A stretch of 64,000 nt of DNA from Bacteroidaceae bacterium (GCA_017448965.1 JAFSKK010000020.1:38377-102376); one strand, 5' to 3'; shown: positions 10,086 through 19,446, numbered from the stretch's first letter. Notes: generated from the sequence alone by a model not told the origin. Numbers and translations are program-made.

Positions 10086-11009
10086 TTACTTCACTTGCTC
10101 TACCACAAATCCCGATTTGCGAAGCTGGTTGACGATTCCCTCTGAACCTGTCAGGTGACCAGCTCCAAAGACAAAGAGCGTTGGTGCTTCCTTGATGGCT
10201 TCGGTGATGATGGGCATCCACTTCTTGTTGCGGTCGGCATAGAGGGCGGGACAGGCCTCTGCTACTGGCTGTATGAAACGTTCGAAGCCTTCGTAGTCGC
10301 CCGCAGACCAATAGTCGCACATAGTCTGTAACCCTTCAAACTCTTTCAGCACTTTCTGTTTGTGCTCGTCGAAGTTGTTGAGCAGTTCCATGAGCGTATC
10401 GACTTGCGCATCGATGGATTGACTCTCGTGTTCTTTGGCTTCGTCCACTTCTTCGGGCTTTGGCTGACGGTCCAGATTGCCAACCTTCCATCCGCGGGCT
10501 TTGGCCCTTTGCATACAGGCTCCATCCATCATGTTGCCGTTACGAATGGCTGGATATTTCTGCAAGGTCTCCATATTAATGATCGAGTAAAACAAAAACG
10601 TAAAATAGAAAGGCTGATAGTGCAAGTATTTCTGTGCTGCGGAATCGGCCAGATTGATGTGGAGCAACTCCTTCGTCCTTTCTTGCAAGATATTCATTTT
10701 CTCTTTGCCCAGGATGTCGGAGATGGTCTTACCGTCGGGCAGTGTCACCAACTGTTGGCCTGTGGCTCGTCTGTCTTTTTTATTTTGTGGGTCGGAAAAG
10801 TCTTCCTCCACATACAACTGCTGACATTGATTCTCGGCTTCCAGAAAGGCGGGAATACTGTCGAGCAGGTCGCCTGACAGTACATGTACCGAGCCCAGCA
10901 TGTACGAGGGTTTCTCCAGCCCGTTGCCGCTGATGCGGAAGATGAACTGGGCATTTGCTGCGATGCCTGCCATGAAAAACAGGGCGGTAATCATTATTTT
11001 CTTGTTCAT
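10086..11009 (-). CDS. TraB/GumN family protein (secreted)
   Basis: A 307-residue protein with a signal peptide (MNKKIMITALFFMAGIAANA). GSVHVLSGD near the N-terminus and VFGAGHLTGSEG near the C-terminus are the two GxxH-type motifs of the TraB/TIKI superfamily, whose animal members are metalloproteases. The role in bacteria is mostly unknown. I chose the start at 11009 because a near-perfect promoter lies directly upstream and predicts a short leader; a longer reading frame up to 11231 would run through that promoter and through a palindromic repeat. No operon partner: its neighbours are a convergent gene and a divergent panC. Confidence 0.85.
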   Translation of the reverse strand: MNKKIMITALFFMAGIAANAQFIFRISGNGLEKPSYMLGSVHVLSGDLLDSIPAFLEAENQCQQLYVEEDFSDPQNKKDRRATGQQLVTLPDGKTISDILGKEKMNILQERTKELLHINLADSAAQKYLHYQPFYFTFLFYSIINMETLQKYPAIRNGNMMDGACMQRAKARGWKVGNLDRQPKPEEVDEAKEHESQSIDAQVDTLMELLNNFDEHKQKVLKEFEGLQTMCDYWSAGDYEGFERFIQPVAEACPALYADRNKKWMPIITEAIKEAPTLFVFGAGHLTGSEGIVNQLRKSGFVVEQVK

Positions 11010-11037
11010 AGTTCTTAATGGTTTTGTTTTGGGCATA

Positions 11038-11069
11038 CAAAGGTACGACAAAAGAATCGTAACACCAAA
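11038..11069 (-). promoter_or_regulatory. Bacteroidetes promoter for the TraB/GumN gene
   Basis: On the minus strand TTTG (11066-11069), 20 bp, TACCTTTG (11038-11045). Spacing and both boxes are consensus. Transcription should begin about 20 bp before the start codon at 11009, which settles the start. Confidence 0.85.
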
Positions 11070-11160
11070 TATTGTATCTACTATTATTTCTCTATTGACA
11101 AGAGATACAATTACCTTACTGATTCCAATTTGGAAGAAAAAAGGAACACCTCCACTCACT

Positions 11161-11243
11161 CCTCCAAAACCGACCTCCCCGACATCGGTCGACCGATGTC
11201 GGGGAGGTCGGTTAACCGATGTCGGGGACATCGGTTGAGAGGT
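11161..11243. repeat. Palindromic array with 23-bp spacing
   Basis: Positions 11168-11213 form a perfect 46-bp palindrome centred between 11190 and 11191. Immediately after it, 11214-11236 is a second hairpin with 10-bp perfect arms and loop GGG. The segment ACCGATGTCGGGGA starts at 11192 and again at 11215, exactly 23 bp apart, and its complement starts at 11177. The core of 14 bp plus linker of 9 bp (GTCGGGGAG, GTCGGGGAC) is the same design seen in other intergenic arrays of this window. It lies between the divergent promoters of the TraB gene and panC. Confidence 0.85.
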
Positions 11244-11299
11244 TGTTGAAGTATGTATTTTGACACAGCCTCATGATGAATCTGAGTCGAAAGGGCTTA

Positions 11300-11365
11300 C
11301 GTTCGACAATAAAAGTAAAAACTTGGAGTTTTCCTTTGTATTGTTCTCACTTATCCGTACCTTTG
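11300..11365 (+). repeat. Diverged copy of the promoter-bearing palindromic element
   Basis: Read on the minus strand this matches the 68-bp elements upstream of the slyD-like gene and valS: the GGTACGGATAAGTGAG arm, the A-rich centre and the ATTGTCGAACG arm are all recognisable, but the centre has diverged and the outer end of the second arm is lost. Confidence 0.7.
11335..11365 (+). promoter_or_regulatory. Bacteroidetes promoter for panC
   Basis: TTTG (11335-11338), 19 bp, TACCTTTG (11358-11365), 24 bp before the panC start. The promoter lies inside the repeated palindromic element. Confidence 0.85.
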
Positions 11366-11389
11366 CACCACTTTTTCAAAAAGAAGGTA

Positions 11390-12259
11390 ATGGAAATCAT
11401 CAATTCAGTCAAGGAACTCAAGGCCAAGGTTTCTGCCCTGAGAAGTGATAACAAGACCGTCGGACTTGTGCCGACGATGGGTGCGCTCCATGCAGGTCAT
11501 GCATCGCTTGTGAGAAGAAGCGTCAACGAAAACGATGCCACTGTGGTGAGCGTGTTTGTCAATCCCACCCAATTCAACGACAAAAAGGATTTGCAGGCTT
11601 ATCCACGCACGTTGGAGGCCGATTGCGCACTGCTTCAGAGCATCGGTGCCGACTATGTGTTTGCCCCGTCGGTGGAGGAAGTATATCCAGAACCCGACAC
11701 GCGTTCGTTCTCCTACCCTCCCACCGACACGGTGATGGAAGGAGCTTTTCGTCCTGGACACTTCAATGGCGTGTGCCAGATTGTGAGCAAACTCTTCATG
11801 TTCGTGGAGCCCGACAAGGCCTACTTCGGAGAGAAGGACTTCCAGCAGATTGCTGTCATCAAGGCTATGGTGGCTGACTATGTGTCACGCGATGCCGAAT
11901 GGGCAAAACGCCTCGAAATCTGTCCCTGCCCCATCGTGCGTGAGGAAGACGGCCTCGCCCTCTCCAGCCGCAACACGCTGTTGGCAGAGAACGAAAGAGT
12001 CATTGCTCCCAACATCTACAAGGCGCTGAAAGCCAGCGTTGAGTTCAGCAGAAGTCATACGGTAGAAGAGACGCGTCAAATGGCTATCAATCAAATCAAT
12101 GCCGTAGAAGGGCTCGAAGTGCAGTATTACGACATCGTGAATGCCCTCACGCTCGAAAGTGTCTCCTCGTGGGACGATGCAGAACACATCCAGGGCTGCA
12201 TCACCGTCTTCTGTGGTGCCACCCCCATCCGACTCATCGACAATATCAACTACAAATAA
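11390..12259 (+). CDS. panC: Pantothenate synthetase
   Basis: Condenses pantoate and beta-alanine with ATP to give pantothenate. The start at 11390 ([10 protein letters not shown]) is set by the promoter 24 bp upstream; a frame extending back to 11273 would include the promoter. Motifs: [16 protein letters not shown] (the HIGH-like ATP site), [32 protein letters not shown] and ALSSRNTLL (KMSKS-like loop). At 289 residues it is normal length. panD starts 9 bp after its stop, so the two are one operon together with the phosphatase that follows. Confidence 0.96.
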   Translation: MEIINSVKELKAKVSALRSDNKTVGLVPTMGALHAGHASLVRRSVNENDATVVSVFVNPTQFNDKKDLQAYPRTLEADCALLQSIGADYVFAPSVEEVYPEPDTRSFSYPPTDTVMEGAFRPGHFNGVCQIVSKLFMFVEPDKAYFGEKDFQQIAVIKAMVADYVSRDAEWAKRLEICPCPIVREEDGLALSSRNTLLAENERVIAPNIYKALKASVEFSRSHTVEETRQMAINQINAVEGLEVQYYDIVNALTLESVSSWDDAEHIQGCITVFCGATPIRLIDNINYK

Positions 12260-12268
12260 AGAGCGTCT

Positions 12269-12622
12269 ATGCAGATAGAAGTGCTGAAATCGAAGCTGCA
12301 TTGTGTGAGGGTGACGGAAGCCAACCTCAACTACATGGGCAGCATCACCATCGACGAAGACCTGATGGATGCCGTCGGCATCATTGCCGGCGAACGCGTC
12401 TACATCGTCAACAACAACAACGGCGAACGATTCGACACCTACGTCATCAAGGGCGAACGCGGTAGCGGCTGCATCTGTCTGAACGGAGCTGCCGCCCGCA
12501 AGGTGCAGGTGGGCGACATCGTCATCATCATGGCCTATGCCACCATCACTCCCGAGGAAGCCCGCACCTTCCAACCCCAAATTGTCTTTCCCGACCAGAA
12601 CACGAATAAAATCGTCAGATAA
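12269..12622 (+). CDS. panD: Aspartate 1-decarboxylase
   Basis: Provides beta-alanine for PanC by decarboxylating aspartate. The proenzyme cuts itself between Gly24 and Ser25 (context NYMGSITID) to create the pyruvoyl group; both residues are at the positions known from E. coli. [20 protein letters not shown] (with the conserved Tyr) and [13 protein letters not shown] are intact. 117 residues, normal length. Its last base is the first base of the next start codon (TAATG), showing tight coupling to the phosphatase gene. Confidence 0.96.
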   Translation: MQIEVLKSKLHCVRVTEANLNYMGSITIDEDLMDAVGIIAGERVYIVNNNNGERFDTYVIKGERGSGCICLNGAAARKVQVGDIVIIMAYATITPEEARTFQPQIVFPDQNTNKIVR

Positions 12623-13092
12623 TGAACAAAATCCTCTTTATCTGTTTGGGCAATATCTGCCGTTCGCCGATGGCAGAAGCGGTGATGCGGAAACTGGTGA
12701 AGGAACGTGGTTTGGAAGCGAAGTATGAGATTGACTCTGCAGGACTCATCCGCTACCATGAAGGAGAAGGGGCTGACCCACGCATGAAGTTTCACGCCCA
12801 AAGGCACGGATATCTGCTGACACACATTTCACGCCCTGTCAGAGAGTTGGACTTCGAACTGTTCGACCTCATCGTGAGCATGGACGAAAGCAACTGGGAA
12901 CGACTGCACAGGCTGGCTCCATCTGTGGAAGCGGAAACCAAAATTGTGCGCATGACGGATTACTGCCGCACACACGTCATCGACCATGTGCCTGACCCCT
13001 ACTACGGCGGCGACCAAGGGTTTGAGAACGTGATTGAAATTTTGGAAGATGCTTGCCAGGGACTGCTGGAAGAACTGGAGAGCAAAGTTTAA
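12622..13092 (+). CDS. Low-molecular-weight protein-tyrosine phosphatase
   Basis: 156 residues. The P-loop ICLGNICRSP near the N-terminus supplies the nucleophilic Cys8 and Arg14, and DPYYGG near residue 130 carries the general-acid Asp. This is the arsenate-reductase-fold phosphatase family, often linked to tyrosine-kinase control of exopolysaccharide export. Here it is translationally coupled to panD by a one-base overlap, with no kinase nearby, so the substrate is unknown. A strong bidirectional terminator follows. Confidence 0.93.
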   Translation: MNKILFICLGNICRSPMAEAVMRKLVKERGLEAKYEIDSAGLIRYHEGEGADPRMKFHAQRHGYLLTHISRPVRELDFELFDLIVSMDESNWERLHRLAPSVEAETKIVRMTDYCRTHVIDHVPDPYYGGDQGFENVIEILEDACQGLLEELESKV

Positions 13093-13117
13093 GGTTTAGA
13101 GTTTAAGGTTTAAAGAT

Positions 13118-13164
13118 AAAAAGTCCGCTCAATCTGCATGATGCGCAGGTTGAGCGGACTTTTT
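13118..13164. terminator. Bidirectional terminator between the phosphatase and the porin gene
   Basis: AAAAAGTCCGCTCAA (13118-13132) pairs perfectly with TTGAGCGGACTTTTT (13150-13164). The stem has A and T runs on its two sides, so it can act for both convergent genes. Short GTTTAAG-type repeats precede it. Confidence 0.9.
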
Positions 13165-13187
13165 GTTTAACTTGTTAAAGTATCCGT

Positions 13188-14720
13188 TCAGAAGCGGAAA
13201 CCGGCTGTGGCCATGAGTTGTGAACGGTTGTTTTTGATGGACGTAGCTTTGAGATTCTCATCATCGAAGGCGTAGAAGTCACCCTTCTGTGCCTGATACT
13301 GCCAAGCAAGGTCAAAGTATCCACCCTTGTAGCGATAGCCAAGACCCACCGTGAAGCGGTTGGTGGCCCCCCAGTTGGTATAGTCGGTTTCGGTGTAGAT
13401 GCCGTCATATCCAATCGTGCGGAAAGCATTCTTCTTGAAAGGCGATGAAACGAAGTTGTAACCGGCACGGAGTGAGAGGGCTTCGATGGGCTTGAATTCG
13501 ACACCGACCTTCAGCGTGTGCTGTCCACGAAGAGTCTCCTGAGTAATCTTGTTCGTGTTGCGGAAATAATCGGATTCGTGGTTACCCACTTCGCTGTATT
13601 TGGCTGTGCTCAAATCCTGAAACTCATACTCTGCGCCGATGGCGAACTTGTTGCCGATGGTGTGGCCAATGCTGGCGCTAAACTTCCAGGGAGTACGGAA
13701 GTTATAGTCGTATTCCCCATTCTCGAGGTAGCCAATCCTATCGTCGTTGTAGTAGAGCGTTCCACCATTGGAATCAGTCAACCGATACCAGATGGGAGTG
13801 TGGACAGAGACACCAAAACGGAAGGGGCTGTCCTCAATAGGACGGCAGATAAAGCCAAGTTTCACATCGAAACCATCGCCATTGGTTTTGTACCAGTTGG
13901 TGAAGTCGTAACTATTGCCATTACCATCCACCTCACGATAGAACGACTCACGGTCATACTCGATATCGTACACGCCAACAGAACCACCAAAGAAAAACTT
14001 GTCGCTCACATTGAAAGACACATTGATGTCTGCCTGAATGTTGCCTCCAAAGGTCGCCTTCTCAAAATAGGCACTGTGCGCTCCGACGCCATTGTACAAG
14101 GCATTGTCATAATCGTCCCTGATTTTTTCTCCGTCAGCATCGACAGCATCCACCAACACCGTGTTATCCTCAGCCGTTGCCAGTTTCAGCATTGTGCCGA
14201 ACCATTCATCATAAGCATAACCTGCACGTCTTGCATCGCCCATCGCCCAATTGGCCATATCGGCAAGCTGATAAGTCTGACTGAAAACGCCATCCAGATA
14301 CTTCACGTCGGTCAACTGGTTGCTTAGGTAGTTGCGTTTCTTTTGGTAGTTCACGCCAAAGTTGACAAACTGAAGCCCCTGGCTGGAAGGGTTGTCCATA
14401 TCGAAGGCGATAATCACACCACCCTGATCGAGCGACATGCGCGCCTTGTCATGACCCATCGCACTCTTTGACGTGAAGAGTCCACTCAGAGACAAAGACA
14501 CGTCACTTTTGCGATACATACCTGTTCCCGCAGGGTTGGTGCTCATGACGCTGATGTCGCCTCCTAATGCACCGAGGGCACCACCCATCGCCACAAAACG
14601 TGCTGTTCCATTCAGGTCGCTGTTCACGATGTTTTGTGCATCGTAACTGTCTTGTGCGTATGCCACACTCGCCACACTGACCAGTGCGCCAAGCAAAAGA
14701 TATTTCCTATTTCTTTTCAT
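13188..14720 (-). CDS. OmpP1/FadL/TodX-family outer-membrane transport protein
   Basis: 510 residues with signal peptide MKRNRKYLLLGALVSVASVAYA, which sets the start at 14720 rather than the upstream in-frame ATG. After the signal come DAQNIVNSDLNGTARFVAMG, GALGALGGDISVMSTNPAGT and GMYRKSDVSLSLS, the usual N-terminal pattern of FadL-like barrels in Bacteroidetes. The rest is amphipathic strands ending QLMATAGFRF, with a terminal aromatic. These proteins form monomeric 14-strand barrels for hydrophobic substrates; the Bacteroidetes members have no known ligand. Confidence 0.82.
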   Translation of the reverse strand: MKRNRKYLLLGALVSVASVAYAQDSYDAQNIVNSDLNGTARFVAMGGALGALGGDISVMSTNPAGTGMYRKSDVSLSLSGLFTSKSAMGHDKARMSLDQGGVIIAFDMDNPSSQGLQFVNFGVNYQKKRNYLSNQLTDVKYLDGVFSQTYQLADMANWAMGDARRAGYAYDEWFGTMLKLATAEDNTVLVDAVDADGEKIRDDYDNALYNGVGAHSAYFEKATFGGNIQADINVSFNVSDKFFFGGSVGVYDIEYDRESFYREVDGNGNSYDFTNWYKTNGDGFDVKLGFICRPIEDSPFRFGVSVHTPIWYRLTDSNGGTLYYNDDRIGYLENGEYDYNFRTPWKFSASIGHTIGNKFAIGAEYEFQDLSTAKYSEVGNHESDYFRNTNKITQETLRGQHTLKVGVEFKPIEALSLRAGYNFVSSPFKKNAFRTIGYDGIYTETDYTNWGATNRFTVGLGYRYKGGYFDLAWQYQAQKGDFYAFDDENLKATSIKNNRSQLMATAGFRF

Positions 14721-14796
14721 GTGATATATGGTATTATAATAATAATGTGTAACACTCATAAGAGGCATGATATATTCTTCTTGTCATCTCAAGGCA

Positions 14797-16041
14797 CTAA
14801 CGTCGGCCACCACCGCCGCCGCCTCCACGGCTTCCACCACCGCCGCCGAAGCTACCGCCTCCACGACTGCCACCACCTCCACCGAAGCTACCGCCTCCGC
14901 CACCAAAACTGCCGGAAGAACTACGTGTGGAAGGTGTGTAAGATGGTGTGGAAGGAGCGGACTGCACAGTCGATGTGCGGCTGCTGCTGTTTTGGTTGCT
15001 GTAGGAACGTGACGGGCTATACACATTGGTGCCACGAACAGCGGTTCCACGCTGTACTGCACTGGTGCGTTCGCGGGTCATGCTGGGTGTACGCGCTCCC
15101 TCATTGGTTGAGCTGCCTGTGCGACCTGTTCGAGTGGCGGTGTAGTTAGTATAGGTACCACCACGTGTGCCGCGAACATCCTGCGCAGAAGTGCGGATTC
15201 CTTGTGAACCCACACGAGAACCTGATGCTATCGCATGGTCACCCGAAGCCATCGTACGGCTTCCTGATGCCAACGTGCGATTGCCTGCACCCATCACACG
15301 GCCACGTTCTCCACCTGTGCGACCGAGCGCACTTGTGCGTGTGGTATTGATGGAACGACCCAATGCGTTGGTGCGGAGGCGGTTGTTGGCAGCCATGTGA
15401 CCACGGGCAGAGTTGTACTGACGAGGTGCCACATTGTGGCGATACCCTCCATAGTGTACAGGATGGCTCCAACTTGGTCCCCATCCCCAATAAGTCCATG
15501 CATACGGATGATGCCAACCCCAGATGCTGCCATACCAGCAATCCCAAGGTCCCCATGCCCAACCGTATCCCCAGCCATAGTGCCAATACCACGGATCGTA
15601 GGGGTCATAAAGATAATCCCATGCACCCCATCCATAATAAAGATCCCAATAATATGGGCTGGTCAACGCATAGTAACGGGGGCTATGGAAACGAACAATA
15701 CGACGAGAGAAACGATAATCCAGTTCAGGGTCGTTCATGTCGTAGTAATCGCTTTCCACTGAATCGATGCGGGCAGACAATGAGTCGTCCAACACCGCAC
15801 CACCCGATGTCTGATACTCCCCCGTTTGTATGTAACGGCGGTTATAATCATCATCGGAACGCTGGTTGCTGTGATAATCCACGATGGAAGGTGGAGCCAC
15901 TGTTTCCGTCCTCGCACGCAACGAGGTTGATCTTTTCTGCGCTGCCTCTTTTGCCTTCTTGGATGAGGTGAAATACAGGTCATCCTGTGCCATTCCGAAC
16001 AAAGGAAGCAGAACGAGAGCCAATGTCAATAATCTTTTCAT
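14797..16041 (-). CDS. Secreted Trp/Tyr- and Gly-rich low-complexity protein
   Basis: I do not recognise a family beyond similar hypothetical proteins in Bacteroidales. After a signal peptide (MKRLLTLALVLLPLFGMAQ) comes a charged stretch (20-110). A segment of about 60 residues at 125-190 then has roughly half aromatic residues (for example YGWGAWDYLYDPYDPWYW), with His and Gly between them. A Ser/Thr/Arg-rich region follows with repeated ASGSR and ASGDH units (about 235-290), and the tail is made of SFGGGGG and SRGGG repeats ending GRR. No catalytic motif or membrane anchor is seen. The composition suggests a surface or matrix protein. The 76-bp gap to the porin gene and same orientation allow cotranscription. 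Confidence 0.6.
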   Translation of the reverse strand: MKRLLTLALVLLPLFGMAQDDLYFTSSKKAKEAAQKRSTSLRARTETVAPPSIVDYHSNQRSDDDYNRRYIQTGEYQTSGGAVLDDSLSARIDSVESDYYDMNDPELDYRFSRRIVRFHSPRYYALTSPYYWDLYYGWGAWDYLYDPYDPWYWHYGWGYGWAWGPWDCWYGSIWGWHHPYAWTYWGWGPSWSHPVHYGGYRHNVAPRQYNSARGHMAANNRLRTNALGRSINTTRTSALGRTGGERGRVMGAGNRTLASGSRTMASGDHAIASGSRVGSQGIRTSAQDVRGTRGGTYTNYTATRTGRTGSSTNEGARTPSMTRERTSAVQRGTAVRGTNVYSPSRSYSNQNSSSRTSTVQSAPSTPSYTPSTRSSSGSFGGGGGSFGGGGGSRGGGSFGGGGGSRGGGGGGGRR

Positions 16042-16129
16042 AATTTTATCTTATTTGTACAAATATTTTATAGGATAGTTTTCTCCATTGCAAAGGTCGT
16101 AATATTCTGTCAACGCACAGGTACTAAAA

Positions 16130-16156
16130 TCCCTACCACAATAGGGAAAATCCCTA
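16130..16156. promoter_or_regulatory. Inverted and direct TCCCTA repeats in a divergent intergenic region
   Basis: TCCCTA (16130-16135) faces TAGGGA (16142-16147) across six bases and TCCCTA recurs at 16151. They lie between the -7 box and the start of the Trp/Gly-rich gene, in its predicted leader, and upstream of the divergent glycosidase gene. Possible regulator site; no factor can be named. Confidence 0.35.
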
Positions 16157-16176
16157 AAAAGTCACATGTGGCGATA

Positions 16177-16184
16177 CAAAGGTA
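16177..16184 (-). promoter_or_regulatory. -7 promoter element for the Trp/Gly-rich gene
   Basis: TACCTTTG on the minus strand, about 135 bp before the start codon at 16041. No TTTG box at the usual distance. If used, it gives a long leader containing the TCCCTA repeats. Confidence 0.5.
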
Positions 16185-16302
16185 GAAAAAATCGTCCAAA
16201 AAGTGTCATGAATAGTCCTAAAATCGTTCTTTTTCACACACATCGCATCTTTATATCGACAGAAATCACTAATTTTACAAAAAATTTCAAGATTGTTAGA
16301 TT

Positions 16303-19290
16303 ATGAAGAAAAACTTAAAACTTACCCTTTGTGGCATTATGGCCATCTGTCTTGTTTGGCCCACAACAGCACTGGCCACAACGACACTCAATGTTCCTGG
16401 CCAAGCAGCCAAAGCCAAGAAGCGCACCATTGTGAAGGTGGAAACCATCCAAGTGGAAACACCTGTAGGGACTGCTCCACGTCTACCTTGGCAGGTGTGG
16501 GTCACATACAGTGACGGCACCCACGAATGGCGACAAACCAAATGGTCGAACTCCTTGCTCTCGACCGAACAACAGGAAGCCAACCCCGAATTATACCCTG
16601 TTGGCAAAGAGTACACCGTCAGCGGATTCATTATCGGCGACAACACGACCGACAACGGCTACCCCATCACCGCTAACGTGAAAGTGGTGGATAAAGCATG
16701 GGAGGTGCCAAGCCCCAAGCCTGTTGCACAACCACTTCCATTAAGCGATGTTTACATTCAGAGAAACAATCGCTTATCGCACAATCAGGAATTGGACATC
16801 AAGACACTACTTGCGCTTGACATCACACAACAACTCTACAATTATCGCGACACATACGGGCTTCCCACAGAGGGTTATACACGGTCGGATGGATGGGACT
16901 CTCCCACTACCAAACTGAAAGGTCACGGCAGCGGACACTACATGAGCGCCCTTGCTTTTGCTTTTGCCTCCTGCTCCGAACGTGGTAACAATCGCGACCA
17001 TGAAAAGAATGAACTGCGTGAGCGTATCCGCCGTATGGTCAATGAACTGCGTGAATGTCAAGAACGCACCTTTGTATGGGACAGCACCCTCAATCGCTAT
17101 TGGGAGGCACGTGACTATGCGCCAGAAGAAGAACTGAAGCAGATGAAAGGAAACTGGGCCGCCTTCGACGAATACAAAAGGGATTATTGTCACTATGGCT
17201 ACGGCTACCTCAACGCCATCCCTGCCGCCCATCCTGCGCTGATTGAATGTTATCGCGCGTACAATAATGAAGAATGGGTGTGGGCTCCTTATTACACCAT
17301 CCACAAGCAATTGGCAGGTCTCATCGACATTGTCAACAACATCGATGACAAGCAGATAGCCGACAAAGCCCTGCTCATTGCAAAAGACATGGGTTTGTGG
17401 GTGTGGAACCGAATGCACTACCGCACTTACGTGAAGACAAATGGCGACAAGGCCGAACGTCAAGCCAAGCCTGGTAACCGCTACGAGATGTGGAACATGT
17501 ACATAGCAGGCGAAGTGGGCGGTATGGCAGAATCGTTGGCACGACTTGCCGAGATGGTCAGTGACCCCACCGAGAAGGCACACCTCATAGAAGCAGCCAA
17601 CTGCTTTGACTCCCCGGCCTTCTTTGACCCCGTGGCCAAAAATGTAGATGACATCCGTACACGTCATGCGAATCAGCATATCCCAATGATTGTCGGAGCC
17701 TTGCGCTCTTACATCACCAATGGCAACCCATACTACTACAACCTTGCCTACAACTTCTGGAACCTGGTACAGGGACGCTACGCTTATGCGATGGGTGGTG
17801 TAGGCAACGGCGAGATGTTCCGGCAGCCTTACTCCCAAATTCTTTCCATGAACACCAGCGTCATGAGCGACCACCATCGCAACATGTATCCTAACCCAGA
17901 CATCAATGAGACTTGCTGCGCCTACAATCTTGCCAAACTGACCAAAGACCTCAACTGTTTTGACCCTGACAACGCCGCCTACATGGATTATTACGAACGT
18001 CTTCTCTACAACCAAATTGTCGGTTCCCTTCATCCCGACCATTGGGGAGTAACCTATCAATATGCTGTCGGCATGAATGCCATCAAACCCTATGGCAACG
18101 AGACCCCACAAGCCACCTGCTGTGGCGGCACTGGCGTGGAGAACCATGTGAAGTATCAAGAAGCTGCTTACTTCACGAATGACCAAACCCTTTGGGTTGC
18201 CCTCTATCTGCCCACGCTTGCATGGTGGGAAGACAAAGGTGTTTGCATTGAACAGATGTGCCAGTGGCCAGCTGAAAACAGCACGCTGGTTGTGAATAGA
18301 ACAGACAAGAGCAAAGATGCCACTTTTGCCATAAAACTGCGTGTGCCCTACTGGGCCACTGAAGGCTTCGACGTAAAGTTGAATGGCAAATCTATTGCCA
18401 AAACTTATCAGCCCTGTTCATACATGGAGATTCCAAGACGCGAGTGGCAAAATGGTGACAAGATAGAAGTGACAATGCCATTCACGAAACACATCAATTG
18501 GGGGCCTGACAAGATGGATATCGCTGCTACAGGCAAGAACGAGACACGCACTCCATTCAATCCCGAATGGGTGGGTGCCATCATGTATGGGCCACTCGTG
18601 ATGGCAACTCCCGACGTGAAGGAATGGAAAGATGCCGATTTCACTCTTCAGTCGAATCTAAGCGACATCCATCTGAATGGCAGCACCTTCGACAGCAAAT
18701 ATGGCGACAATCTTTTCACCCTCTCGTTGGCAGGTAAACAGTTCCAACCCGACTATTACCAAACGAGCCACTCCACCCACTATCTCCGTTTGAACGTCTT
18801 GACTGAAGCCAAACAGAAGACCAAGAAGGGCATTGACAAGACGAATCTACAACAAGCATTACAAATAGCCAAAGAGCGAGTGGATGGCCAAAATGCATGG
18901 AAAGCTCTCACCGTGAAGGTGCCAGCCTTCTCTCCTTGGGCACCTAACGGCTACGCTCGTCTGCTCACCCAAATGGAGGCGGCTCAGCAGGTAGCCAACA
19001 AGCCCGCCAAGGAACTCAGCCAAGAAGAAATTAACGCTGTCACTTCTGCCCTCAATGTGGCCATCAACACCATGCGCCCCGGCAACCTTGCCGAGCCAGA
19101 AGACCTCAACGAACTGCTTCCGCTGCTCACAGAAACGAAAACCATTCCCAACAAGACGACAGAACTGCGAGAGGCCATCAGCTATGCCGATATGGTTGTA
19201 CAATACGTGAACGATGGCTCTGGCACCCACGACCTCATCAACAAAGCGATCACTCGCCTCGTTGAAGCACGATCAGCTCTGCAGAAGTAA
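16303..19290 (+). CDS. GH127-type beta-L-arabinofuranosidase with bacterial Ig-like domain
   Basis: Large secreted glycosidase (995 residues). A signal peptide (about 1-26) is followed by a Big_4-like bacterial Ig domain (about 45-130, with LPWQVWVTYSDGTHEW). The catalytic alpha/alpha barrel of the DUF1680/GH127 superfamily starts near 155 and includes LKGHGSGHYMSALA. Glu536 and Cys538 (NETCCAYN) and Cys606-Cys607 (TCCGGTGVENH) match the zinc and cysteine-nucleophile centre known from Bifidobacterium HypBA1. A helical C-terminal region (about 840-995) is unassigned. Likely removes beta-L-arabinofuranosyl residues from plant glycans in the periplasm. It stands alone without SusC/D genes. A weak hairpin AGCGT/ACGCT with five T follows the stop. 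Confidence 0.88.
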   Translation: MKKNLKLTLCGIMAICLVWPTTALATTTLNVPGQAAKAKKRTIVKVETIQVETPVGTAPRLPWQVWVTYSDGTHEWRQTKWSNSLLSTEQQEANPELYPVGKEYTVSGFIIGDNTTDNGYPITANVKVVDKAWEVPSPKPVAQPLPLSDVYIQRNNRLSHNQELDIKTLLALDITQQLYNYRDTYGLPTEGYTRSDGWDSPTTKLKGHGSGHYMSALAFAFASCSERGNNRDHEKNELRERIRRMVNELRECQERTFVWDSTLNRYWEARDYAPEEELKQMKGNWAAFDEYKRDYCHYGYGYLNAIPAAHPALIECYRAYNNEEWVWAPYYTIHKQLAGLIDIVNNIDDKQIADKALLIAKDMGLWVWNRMHYRTYVKTNGDKAERQAKPGNRYEMWNMYIAGEVGGMAESLARLAEMVSDPTEKAHLIEAANCFDSPAFFDPVAKNVDDIRTRHANQHIPMIVGALRSYITNGNPYYYNLAYNFWNLVQGRYAYAMGGVGNGEMFRQPYSQILSMNTSVMSDHHRNMYPNPDINETCCAYNLAKLTKDLNCFDPDNAAYMDYYERLLYNQIVGSLHPDHWGVTYQYAVGMNAIKPYGNETPQATCCGGTGVENHVKYQEAAYFTNDQTLWVALYLPTLAWWEDKGVCIEQMCQWPAENSTLVVNRTDKSKDATFAIKLRVPYWATEGFDVKLNGKSIAKTYQPCSYMEIPRREWQNGDKIEVTMPFTKHINWGPDKMDIAATGKNETRTPFNPEWVGAIMYGPLVMATPDVKEWKDADFTLQSNLSDIHLNGSTFDSKYGDNLFTLSLAGKQFQPDYYQTSHSTHYLRLNVLTEAKQKTKKGIDKTNLQQALQIAKERVDGQNAWKALTVKVPAFSPWAPNGYARLLTQMEAAQQVANKPAKELSQEEINAVTSALNVAINTMRPGNLAEPEDLNELLPLLTETKTIPNKTTELREAISYADMVVQYVNDGSGTHDLINKAITRLVEARSALQK

Positions 19291-19414
19291 CAACCTACAA
19301 GCGTACACACGCTATTTTTACTCAGTGAAGAAGCCGTTTTTATAGAATAGAGCAACAAAGTTCCATCGTTTCGGTGTGTTTAGTCAAATTGTGATGCAAG
19401 TTTTTAAGAAAATG

Positions 19415-19446
19415 TTTGAGCATTCGAGGAAAATGTTGTAATTTTG
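19415..19446 (+). promoter_or_regulatory. Bacteroidetes promoter for the TPR gene
   Basis: TTTG (19415-19418), 20 bp, TAATTTTG (19439-19446), 42 bp before the start codon. Both boxes and the spacing are consensus. Confidence 0.8.

Noticed and set aside
11009-11231. Longer N-terminus for the TraB/GumN protein
   Set aside because: It would translate the promoter and the palindromic array and would bury the signal peptide.
16807-18186. Minus-strand open frame of about 460 codons
   Set aside because: Shadow of the glycosidase catalytic domain.
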